A DNA stretch of 64,000 nt, taken from NCBI RefSeq assembly GCF_964340395.1, contig NC_135561.1, positions 6,567,518 through 6,631,517 on the forward strand, written 5' to 3'. The position numbers and the translations under genes were made by a program. Below the pieces are notes generated by a model. The model made no database searches. It saw only the letters and a program-made list of their open reading frames with translations, and had not been told where the DNA came from. The DNA is from Glandiceps talaboti. Taxonomy: Eukaryota; Hemichordata; Enteropneusta; Spengelidae. Shown here one piece after another: positions 14,061 to 24,500 of the stretch (position 1 is the first letter of the stretch; every line of letters starts with the position of its first letter).

Positions 14061-16763
14061 ATGGATCCCGGACCAAGTTCAAGCTCCAGCAAAGTAAACA
14101 CGATAAATGTTGTGCAACACACGTCAACTGATAGTGTACTTGCAATGCAGGAAGACACGTCAGAACTTTCACACAAAGAAGCCATGGAAATCGTACGGGA
14201 GGGTATGAAAACTATCTTACAGGACCCATTATTGGCTGGATTACCTACTGACGTCACACCCGAAGAAGTAACGTCTCAGATAGCGTTGGAATATGGACAG
14301 GCTATGACTGTGAACGTACGAAAACATACTGGGGAAACTGTCCGTATGTATTTGTTCACACTTTGTCCATCTCTAGTATTTCGAAAGGGAGGGGGTCGCT
14401 TAGTGTTTCCCAGAACAATTGCTTGAATCATATCTCGTCATATATTCATAAACATACATGCAGTCCTGCTTGCAGACGGACTAAGTGGGGACTCGATTCG
14501 GACATGGATGTAGTAGTGATGGAGATTCATCGATTATTCTGACAATGTCCCTTTCCATCTCCAAGTTTAGGGACATTGTCAGAATCGAGTCTCGTACTCC
14601 ATCTGCAAGCAGGACTATTTGAATCTTAGTTATAAATGTTACCTAGCCAATCAAGACCAATGTTGCTATGACTACGCTCAACTACTGAAATGTGTATTTT
14701 TTCTTGAGTTATTTTTATCCTCCATTCACAGTCCCTTTTATCTCCAAACATGAGGGTATAAACTTATATTACTTCTTGTAATAATGGCAAATGACAATGT
14801 ATGGTTTACAAATAAAAATTTGGTACTCGAAATGATGTTTTATCTGGATTTCTGGTTGTCTGTGAGATTACATTTGGGGAATTGCAGTGATCATGTGATC
14901 CAACAAGCAAAAAATATGGCTTTTGGTGAAAAATAATTGGCAGAGCTCTTGACCAATGAGAATGCTGGATTATGCAAGATTGGTCAGGTGATGTATAATA
15001 CAGTGTATGACATTGAGAACATTTCTGTATTACTTGCTTGTGTTTGTCCACAAAAATCAGCCTGTATTGGTATATAGGACAACAAACTTACAAATTACAA
15101 AATATTCAGAGGATTCACAAATTTAGCTATCACTGTAATTTTTTGTCAACAGCTGTTGTTGTGCTGCAAGGTGCTACAGTACTGGATTTAAAGAACGCTA
15201 TCAAAAGACACTTTACTATGAAACTAACAAGAGAAGGAAGAAAGAAACAGATCAGTTGGTAAGTTTTAAAACAAATCAAAATTATAGAAGCTATGTTCTG
15301 AAAAAAGTTTGCCATTCTGTGTACATACATATCACATATTTTTGTGCAAATGCATCTTCACACAACAAGGGAAGGTGTTTTCCACTATTATGCTACATTT
15401 TAGGAAAGGCATGTATATCTATAGTCTAGATCCTATCTGTGGCTTTGAATCTCAAGATCTCTCTTCACCCAGTCTAGCTCAATGAGAAATCATCAAGCAA
15501 AAGTTGTTCATGCAAATGAGTAAACCCCTAACTATTAGAATGATGTAAACAATGTATAACTTCAGTAACGACCTGATCTCACAAATCATAGGGTCTATGG
15601 ACAAATGTACCATATTTAGATACTATGTAACTCACTAACTGTTCCCAATAAACACTGTCTTATTATTGGGCTGGATTCTGTGAACATAGTGTGAGTGAAT
15701 CTATGGGTGGCTCATTGAAATTTGAAATTTCATCTAAGGACCTCAGTGAGCTAGACATGAGAAGTGATTCAAAGCCACACATAGCATCCAGACTAGTATA
15801 TATTGTACACATACTACATTAAGTATGCCTGGGTCACACTTTTGTCATTGACATTTGTTATCTGTCTGATTCTTGTACTGGTCTACCAGAGGATCAAGTA
15901 ATATCTCAACCAGTGAGAACTTTACCTGTGAATAACTTTCATTTAATATTTCTGATCTTGTAGGAGGTATATATGGAAAACCTATTGGCTGGTGTTTGAT
16001 GGAGAAAGGCTGAGTGAAAATCACAAGAAGATCAAAGAGTATGTTTATTTTTTCATTGTATACATCCAGTGTGCCCTCTAAGGCGATTTGACGTGCCACT
16101 GACGCATACTGGAAAACACTGTATTCCAATATCCCAGTGTTTCTGATTTGTTTCTGTAATGGCTCTCACAACCTTCTGTACTGTATTTGAATTAGGTAGA
16201 TTTTATAAACAATATTGTTGGATCATTCAAATTATGAATAACATGAGTAGATCATGTCTGTGCATAGTACAAAATGTAGACCAGTAGTACTATTCTATGT
16301 ATGTATGTATGTATGTATGTATGTATGTATGTATGTATGTATGTATGTATGTATGTATGTATGTATGTATGTATGTATGTATGTATGTATGTATGTATGC
16401 AGTGATTTGATTGGCCAATAGAGACAAAGCTATTGATAATTCCATGACTCATGGCCAATAAACCACAAGTTCACACAGAGGTTACAATATTGTCTAATAC
16501 CCTGTGTCTCCTATGTACATCGATCTATCCTAAAGGATGGTGAAGGCAAAGTTTGGTGTGAAATGCACTTGTCACGTGTAGCTATAGAAAAAGGTTGATT
16601 CTGGACAAAATCTAAACCTTATAGCTCCACTGATAAGACAGCACTAATGCAACAACCAAGGATTGAATTATGAGCCTTTAAGCATACTTTTTATCTGTCT
16701 TGCAGGTATGGTATTAAGAACCAAAGTGAAGTGAAGTTTGTCAAGCGCTATAGAGAGAATTAG
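14061..16763 (+). CDS. SNRNP25: U11/U12 snRNP 25 kDa protein (SNRNP25), complete
   Basis: A protein of the U11/U12 di-snRNP, the complex that recognises U12-type introns in the nucleus. Exons 14061-14343, 15153-15258, 15964-16038 and 16706-16763 (TAG at 16761-16763) join to 173 residues. The conserved part starts near residue 42 with MEIVREGMKTILQDPLLAGL, then EEVTSQIALEYGQAMTVNV, followed by a ubiquitin-like fold containing ATVLDLKNAIKRHF, WRYIWKTYWLVFDGERLSE and EYGIKNQSEVKFVKR. Human SNRNP25 starts about where residue 42 lies; the first 41 residues are Ser/Thr-rich and unmatched. The ATG at 14184 has a stronger start context (GCCATGG) than that at 14061, so the shorter 132-residue form is a real alternative. 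All introns here are ordinary GT-AG, not U12-type. Confidence 0.95.
14462..14616. mobile_element. Nested foldback element in SNRNP25 intron 1
   Basis: Outer arms AGTCCTGCTTGCAG (14462-14475) and CTGCAAGCAGGACT (14603-14616) are perfect complements. An inner pair, TCTGACAATGTCCCT (14538-14552) and its complement (14569-14583), is also perfect. The 155-bp unit can fold on itself almost fully. No target duplication was seen. Confidence 0.75.
15422..15795. mobile_element. MITE with inverted ends in SNRNP25 intron 2
   Basis: The left end TAGTCTAGATCCTATCTGTG, followed by GCTTTGAATC, is matched in reverse at the right end by GATTCAAAGCCACACATAGC, followed by ATCCAGACTA. A second inverted pair, GTCTAGCTCA and TGAGCTAGAC, lies just inside. 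The element is about 375 bp. No duplication of the target is clear. Confidence 0.7.
16296..16399. repeat. (TATG)n microsatellite
   Basis: About 26 uninterrupted TATG units lie in SNRNP25 intron 3. The Tyr-Ile-His-Thr frame across them is an artefact. Confidence 0.98.
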
Positions 16764-18684
16764 CAGTGAAAAAAAGATCTGCATAGCTGTCAGGAGTGCA
16801 ACGTTTGCTTTGCGTATCATGAACATGGACCATGGTTTATCAGCAGATTTTGCTGAAAACAACAATTTTGAAGTTCAGTGAAAAGCTACAACTTTGATAC
16901 ATGTATGTATCATGTTGGCCAAATGCCTAAAGTGGCCACCTTGTAATCTGCTCATTGATGTTTCGACCCCATCACTGCTATATGTAGCTGATTGGCTAAA
17001 GTGTTTGGACAAGATTTAAACCACTCTGGACACTGGTTCCTCTGGTTATCCATCTATATATAAATCAGTACCTAAACCAACGTGATTTCTGAGTGACAGA
17101 TTTAAAACTATAAACTATATTTCTAACAGAGTTTAGAAAAGGAGCAGAGTATGGTATGAAAGCTACCGATAGTACCACTAATGGTCTGTGTTGGGCCAAG
17201 ACACTACTGTATTTGCACCTTGAGCAGGTTGTGTGAAAGTACCATGTAAAACTTCACGTCACCTCATGCTAAACAGTAAACTTCTAGATCGAGTTTCAAA
17301 TGACAACATATATGCCATGACCAACACCATGCCTTTTAATTATCTGTATAAGAACCCACCAGCTGAGGTTCGTAAGCACATTCTCTAAATGCCAGATACA
17401 AAGGTAGAGACCAGATGATCAATGTATATCATACTACATGTAGTATCTCACAAACATACAGCCCTTTATGTGCCCCATGTTAGGTGGAGACCAGGACGTC
17501 AACACGCACACACACACACACACACAGCCCTTTATGTGCCCCACATGTTAGGTGGAGACCAGGGCATCAGTGTACATCATACCTCACGTACATGACATCG
17601 TCGCAAACCACGGCCTGTTTTACGGCAATGTTTTTAACGAGTTATTTCGAAATGTAGTGGTAGAAATAATAACTCTGGCTTGCGAGAATGGTACATGAAC
17701 ATGTACATACATGATTTACTTTGGGATTTAGAGGGCTTGTTTCAAGTAGATTGCTGCACTCACCAATGATCATTGTGCTTGGAGTAAACTTTTGGTCACC
17801 TGCTCCACAGCCAAAGGATGAATAGGTTGTTATCTAATAGTTTCATTTTATGCAAAGACAAAAAAAAGACAAAAGTACAACACTACTGTGGTATATCAGT
17901 ACAGTCCTAGATGGAAGACTGTCGTGTACATTTGTTTATTTTGCATATCTTTTTTAACACAATTTTTTATTTTCCATCATTCTAGTTTTAGTAAAAACTA
18001 TGCGAGTGACAATAGATTCTGATATACTTTTCTCTAAAACATTCAAATATTTACAGAACACTGTTTTCCAGAAATGTCCATGTCTAAAGCTGAATAAAAA
18101 TCTTAAAAAGCTCACACATGGTCTGGTGTATGTAACTGAAGTAAATTTATCACATCTAACATTGCACTAAATCTCATACTAATGTACAACCATAATACCA
18201 TCATATTGAAAGGGAAAATCTACTAAACTCAACTAAATTTGCTAAATAACTTTTCACCATTCCGATTGTTGGACCACTTCAGACTTGAATTACAGCAAAA
18301 TACATATTGTGTTAGGGTATATGTCTTTGAGTGTATAGTAAAGACTTGCTTCACCAAGAACCACATTTTTGGACCCAAATCACACATTTGCTGTGCGATC
18401 ATTTTGATTACAACAATTTCTCAGCGAGACACCCACAGTAACATTCCCTTCAAATATCAAAATAATCGGCCCAACAGTTTTAGAGTTTAAGCCATCCATC
18501 CACACACACACACACACACTCACAAACTGAGCTGCAGACACTGCACTATACCTGTAGCACTACTGAACCTAAGCTGAGCTAAAATGACCAAATGAAAGGA
18601 ATATTCCTTTGAATTTTACACACAAATTCTAATCAACAATGTTATGCTAAAATTGTAAATAAATAAACTGTATCTTGGAATGAT
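16764..18684. other. SNRNP25 3' flank and gene-free DNA
   Basis: No coding exon is recognised. AATAAA at 18093-18098 could end a long SNRNP25 3' UTR, but nearer weak signals are possible. An imperfect duplication of a block starting GCCCTTTATGTGCCCC is present at 17461-17500 and 17527-17570, with a (CA)n run between. Sequences at about 16615-16690 (in the last intron), 19962-20035 and 29780-29850 resemble one another, forming a short dispersed repeat. Confidence 0.5.
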
Positions 18685-19135
18685 ATAATTCAATATGTTC
18701 ATCAGGTCGGTAAAACATAGTAATAATATGTCCTTGTATCATAGCCAAGGGTTCTATTTACTTAAAAGTAACATTTCACCTGTTCAGGTCGACATGCTTT
18801 GTCAAACTATCCATTGGCAGGCTTTACTACAATGCATCACTGACAGAGAATAGGACAGTCTAGTCCTTACACCATATTTGGAAGTGACCATTTACATATA
18901 TTACCATATCATGACATTTTCCTGGTAAATTAGATAATAGCTCCACATCAGAAGACATGGGGGCAACACCATGAACAGGGACAAAGGAACATACCAATTA
19001 CATCATGATCACGTAATCGCCACCTAGCAGTAAAGCCAGCAAACAGACAGTTTGACAAAGCCTGTCGACATGAACATGCGAAACTTTACTTGTAAATAAT
19101 TGACCCCTTGGTCATGGTACAATAACTAATTATTA
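18685..19135. mobile_element. Palindromic MITE flanked by 12-bp direct repeats
   Basis: Long inverted arms face each other: 18720-18850 matches the complement of about 19000-19135, both with a TTGTCAAAC...GGCTTTAC core. CTTGGAATGATA occurs exactly outside each end (18673-18684 and 19136-19147). The left end has about 36 extra bases absent from the right. A relative of this element lies at about 27063-27290 and shares that left-end extension, so the extra bases belong to the family. Confidence 0.75.
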
Positions 19136-19544
19136 CTTGGAATGATAGAAGTTGAAATAATGTAATTCAAGATGGCTGTTGGAAAAGAAATGACACTTAC
19201 TATGACACACCTTGAAACGCGTAATTTAAATAACTTTTATGAAGAAGCGGGTCACACAAAACTACTCATACATAATATTTCTATGAAATATGTTTCATGT
19301 CGAGTAGTTATGTTAAAGATATGCAAAATATTTACAAAGTTATAATAGTGAAGAAATTCACGTCAGTAACAACAACAACAACACAGTAAAGAACAAATAC
19401 ATATGTTTGTTTACAGCTACACAAAAATACAAAATCAGACTGAAAAAATATAATATAGGGTGGCGGTTCATGTTTCAATGCATCACTAAGCTGTGTGTGT
19501 GATATGCCATACAGGACTATACAATGTATATCAGTCTCAAAACT

Positions 19545-19830
19545 CTCCCTGTAACGTAGTGGTTAGTGCTTAGGATTAGCAGTCAGGAGGTCATGGGTTC
19601 AAATGCCACTGGAGACTGGAAATTTTCTATGACCAATCCCAGGTGAGTGTTCTACAGAGTGAATAAGCTGTATCACTCATGTTTCACTTACAAGATGAGT
19701 GTAAATGTAGAAGGACGTCTTGTGCAATGACCCTAACAGACTGGGAAGATTAACACACACAGAGCCCACAGGCCTGAGTGACTCTGGGATAACCTGTGGA
19801 CTGACTGGGAAAGCTTTGACAGTTCCACAG
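19545..19830 (+). mobile_element. tRNA-derived SINE (head clearly seen, tail limit uncertain)
   Basis: The head has an RNA polymerase III internal promoter. Box A-like TAACGTAGTGG at 19552-19562 and box B-like GGTTCAAATGC at 19596-19606 each match the consensus at about 10 of 11 positions, with tRNA-like spacing. It cannot be a working tRNA gene because no acceptor-stem pairing was found around it. The downstream body is unlike tRNA and its limit is a guess. Confidence 0.6.
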
Positions 19831-20224
19831 CAACGCGATATGGAGCATGCAACATAGGCTAGGTCTACGTTGCACATAGTCCCAAACCTGAGTGCATTTC
19901 TGTAGAAATGTATGATTGTGTTTATGTATGTATATGTCTGGGCTGGGCTGTTGACCCTATGCAATCCGTATGCTCTACTGATAAGAAAACACTAATGTGA
20001 CAACCTCGAATTGAAACCTGGCCTTTAACAATAACATGACTACATTGTATATCTTTCTTGTAATAATAAGCATAAATATACCATTCAAAAGTTGCATGAC
20101 CTCAATTTAACAGAATTATTTTAGTCAAAAAGTATATGTAATCCTCTACTTTGTCAATATGTATGGGGGAAAAGTCAGTCTTTGTATTTTGTTCAATTAT
20201 CTAATCTCTGAATGTACACGAGAT

Positions 20225-20912
20225 GATTGCGATTCACTTCGTCCCATTTTCAACTCGTCCCATTTCAACTCGCCCCATTTTCAACTCGCCCCATTTTTAA
20301 CTCGTCCCATTTTCAACTCGCCCCAACAACAATAGGAAACGTTTATAAATCTAAACGATACATGGACTCGAAGTACGGAGACCGAAACATTTACATGATT
20401 TTACCTACGTAGGCAGTCGAAGCGTAGCAAATGTAACATTTCGTAGCAGAAAGTGGTGTGGGTTTTGGCTAAGTGTTTGGTAGATCTAGAACTTATACTA
20501 GCACAACAACTTTAAATTTCCTCAGTCATGGAATATCACTTTTCACATTAGGACTTAATGTTTACAACCCAAATAAGAAATAATAATGATAATAACCAGG
20601 GAGAATATTAGTGACTGACACGCTTACGACTTCCGCGCGTACGGGTTTTGGAGACGTGTCTCCTCTCCCTAGTTAACGCAACTAAGTATTGTAGTATGTG
20701 TTTACAGCGCAAGTGGTACTTCATTAGTGGAATAAGAGATACCACAGACCCTCCAAACTGAGTACTACTAGCTTCGATTTCATATATGCACAGGTAAATT
20801 ATATTGCAAGAGTTGGGGCGAGTTGAAAATGGGGCGAGTTGAAAATTGGACGAGTTGAGTGGGACGAGTTGAAATGGGACGAGTTGAAATTGGGACGAGT
20901 TGATCCGTCACC
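20225..20912. mobile_element. hAT-like foldback element with arrayed terminal repeats and 8-bp duplication
   Basis: Each end carries several copies of a 16-17-base unit, AACTCGYCCCATTTTC, in opposite orientation: 20240-20325 on the left and 20815-20905 on the right. CACGAGAT flanks the whole at 20217-20224 and 20913-20920, an 8-bp target duplication as in hAT elements. The interior of about 490 bp has no coding frame. Multi-copy terminal arrays like these recall foldback elements. Small open frames over the array are artefacts. Confidence 0.85.
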
Positions 20913-21189
20913 CACGAGATTACCCTGTATCTGTAAACAGGTTTGCAGTTATCATCTTGATGTGCATATGATATGAAAATGTATCAATTCTAATTGAAAT
21001 GTTGATACCATATTCTGTGTAATATAGCAACACAAAATACACAGTTATGATTAAAAACTTAAATGTAAATGACAACAAAAATTTCATGGATACTGTCCAA
21101 TTGTATCACGGGAGAGCTTGCTTCTATCTAAAGTCTTAAAAGTCCAAAACTTTTTCATCTTCAACAAGTGGAAGTACAATCACTTAACA

Positions 21190-21569
21190 ATATAGTAGAT
21201 AGTAGTGCAAGCTGCACTAGCTGTAATTGGAGCATTATATTTTTGACTAGACAACCAACAATATATCTACTGAAAACAGTTAAAATACCAATAATTTGTC
21301 ATTGTATATGATAATTAGATGTCAATTTTATCCACAAGTATTATAGTAACAGGTTGAAATCATGATTGTGTTGGTGCGCTGATTTTTGGGTACTAATGAA
21401 TTTGATTAGATTTACTGTGGTATACATGTACAGCTACTCAAACATGTTTACTACCCACAGGTGACTGAAAGTGATTCACTACTGTTCAGGGTGTAATATA
21501 TTATGAGCACTTCATTATATCTACCAAAACAGTTTCAAAAACATATTCCAGTTGTAGCTAGTGCATCTT
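21190..21569. repeat. Dispersed repeat forming the proximal TBCEL 3' UTR
   Basis: This stretch resembles 58270-58660 along its length (for example ACAACCAACAATATAT and TACTGTTCAGGGTGTA segments in both), and more distantly 63680-63770. Its right edge reaches the TBCEL stop codon at 21570-21572. The family is not recognised; no ends or target duplication could be fixed. Confidence 0.6.
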
Positions 21570-24500
21570 TCAAGCTATTTTTTCTATGTGGATCTCATCA
21601 CCATCCATGATATCAAATCTACTAACTGGTAAGGATTCCAGGAACAATTCCTGGAAAATAGGTTCACCATCGTCCTCCTCCATATTTTTTGACAAATGAA
21701 AGATTCGGACTTTCCTGGGGAAAAAGGCAGAGAATATTAATTTCTGTAAGTTTTCTTTGGCAATGTTTTTTATTTCTAAATAAGTGATGTGCATATGTAC
21801 TTATTAGTACTTGACAGTTGTGCCAGGTTTGGTTGAAATCGACCTGTGTGTGTCCAAGTTATGGCTGTACATGGACAGACAGACATATCTGTGCAATGAA
21901 ATCTGCAGTGCTAGACAGGATCAGACATTCACATAGGGATAGATTGGATGATGGACTTGAACTGTTGCTGTGTGAAACTGTAAGCTAATTTTAGGTATGA
22001 ATATAAAACTGTTAGCATATGGCTAAGCCTCTGTGGATGGATGTTAATTGACATCTGCAAATGTGAAGGATCTAGGCTACGTAATAACAGGAGTCGTTTA
22101 GGAAGGCATAAAACAATGCGGCCTAAGTAACTCTGTATGATGAGTCAAGCTCTGTAGTATTAAAATGAAAGAAGTCAGAACTCCTAAGATGTTAATGAAA
22201 CTGACAACAGTTTTTGAGGAAATAAAAAATAGCATGAACAACAGACATACTTACTTTATTGTGGAATGTACCAAACTAGAACAATACAATTTGAGCTTGC
22301 CAATTGGCTGTAATATGTAGATGCTACTCTGCTCTAAAGGGCGCCCTCTATAGACAAATGTAACATCAGCATATTTCTTCAGAGATCGGTGCTTGTACAC
22401 TGTGTTGCTCGTAGTCGGTTTGCCTGAAGAGATACAAAATTTTCATTCACAAACTTATACTTAGGTTGTTATATGGTGTGAATTGTTTATATGTTAGGTA
22501 ACTACAGTTCTGAGAAGGTGCAAACTTTTAAAAGTAGATACAACAACACAATGTGGTTAGTTTTAACCCTAGGGGTATAGTCAGCATCAGTAATAACAAT
22601 AAGCATGGATACGTACCATATTTCTCAACAAGCTCCTGGTACCTGGAAGGAGGGGATTCGTTTTCTGTAAAATATTTCACATAGTGCATCTCGGCCTTCT
22701 CTCTTTCATCATTGGATACCTCACTGCCATTTAACATCTTGATATTTGGCAAACTGAATAAGGACAGATCATAAATACACAAGAGATTAATAAAAGAAAA
22801 CTGATGAGGAATGACAATTAAAGGATAAATACACTAATTAGTAGTAGCCCTTGTAATTGGCTATACCTAGTGCTAAATTCAGTAGAAGCATCTGGCATAT
22901 TGAGGGCTTACACTTCTTTCAAGCACCTGGCATATTAAGGGTTCAAACTTCCATGAAGCACCTGTTGTATTGATGGGCCTAAACTTCCCACAAGTACCTG
23001 TCATATTAGACTGTAACATTAACATACATCATGTTGTTCAGCCCTATCACTGTATCAGGCTTCGTGTGAGTGCTTGCTGATAGCATGGCATGACTATCTG
23101 TACCTTACAGACTACTCTAATGTTTAAGGCTCAGCAGACTTCCTAGAAACACAGGGGTGGCATATCAGAGACTTGAACCATTGACAAAAGAACTTAATCT
23201 ATCAAAAACTCAAACTTGGTAGAAACTTGTGAACCACAATAAAACACTCTGCTTACATCCTATGACATATCAAATATACATGTATATCAAAAAAACTTGG
23301 TAGACAGTGCAACATACACAACACCCAGTCATTCAGTCTGTGTAAGGTAACATTCTAGTGGCCACCCTGTACTATTGCTATGATTCAACGTAATCAGCTG
23401 TATGTAAATAATCTTGCTATGTTTTTTCCCACCATTTGCTGAATCAAGGAAAATAATGGGGCTAAAACATTTGACAAAATGTTTTGACAAACCTTGCCAG
23501 GAAAAGTTTTCTTCTTTCTTCAGAAGACAATTCTTGAAGAAGTTTAATACCCTGACAGAAAAAAAATAAGTTTTCTTTGAGAAAACTAGAAAGTGTTTTG
23601 TCATGACTAAACCAAACTTGTGCGATTACAGGTCCATGCCATGGGTGAAGTGCTGCGAGCACAGTGTGAGAACACAGTTTTTGCCCTGGTTTGTTCATGA
23701 TGACACTGAATATTTTGCATTATGGCGTCATAAGTTTTTCGCTCAATATTTAAGCAAAGTTAATGCAATTTGTAAATCCATGATACCAAACTATGAATTA
23801 AACTACGGGTTGACATACATTGTCCATCATTGTGTACGGATCACACAGGAAAATCAAAGATTTGTTTCAACAATACAAAGCAGTTATTCTTGAAGATAAA
23901 CTTCAGCTGCTGTTTTTATAATAAATATAATACTTTTGATAATCATTCCGTACATACCTTTATCCTCAGATTTGTCAAGAGAGGAAACTTGGACAATTCG
24001 GCAAAATCCTGCCAACTGGAGAGATGAGTTTCACTCACACACAGTGTCACCAGAGATGGAAATCCTATCGCTGAGTTTTTAGAGTCAACTTTCTGTTCAT
24101 TCTCATTTTTCACACCATTTTTCTCATTGACATTTTCGCAAGATACAAACACATCCTCTGTGTCGCCTTGCTCTACTCCTCCATTCATGTTTGCATCACT
24201 TGGTAGTCTTGTTACATTTTGTACCTCTGATGTACGATTTTCTGAGTTTTCCATTTCAGCCTCCGTATTCTCCTCATCTGGTAAAGAGTTCAACCTCACC
24301 ACATTCATCACAACAAAGTCCAAGAAATCCTGGACTTCCTCTGTAACATTTTCCTCCATTTCATCATCACCTTGGCTACCATCACCATGGTTACCGTCTC
24401 CATTACATCCATGACATTCATATTTAGGTTCTATATTTATAGTTTCCTGGTATTCCACATGTTCAAGTGGATTTCCAGACAGAATAAGATTCTTCAAAAG

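Noticed and set aside
14344-16705. Possible U12-type introns in SNRNP25 (a minor spliceosome gene)
   Set aside because: All donors are GTATGT or GTAAGT; none has the ATATCC or GTATCC start of U12 introns.
19545-19616. A functional tRNA gene
   Set aside because: A and B boxes are present, but the acceptor and anticodon stems do not pair; a SINE head explains it better.
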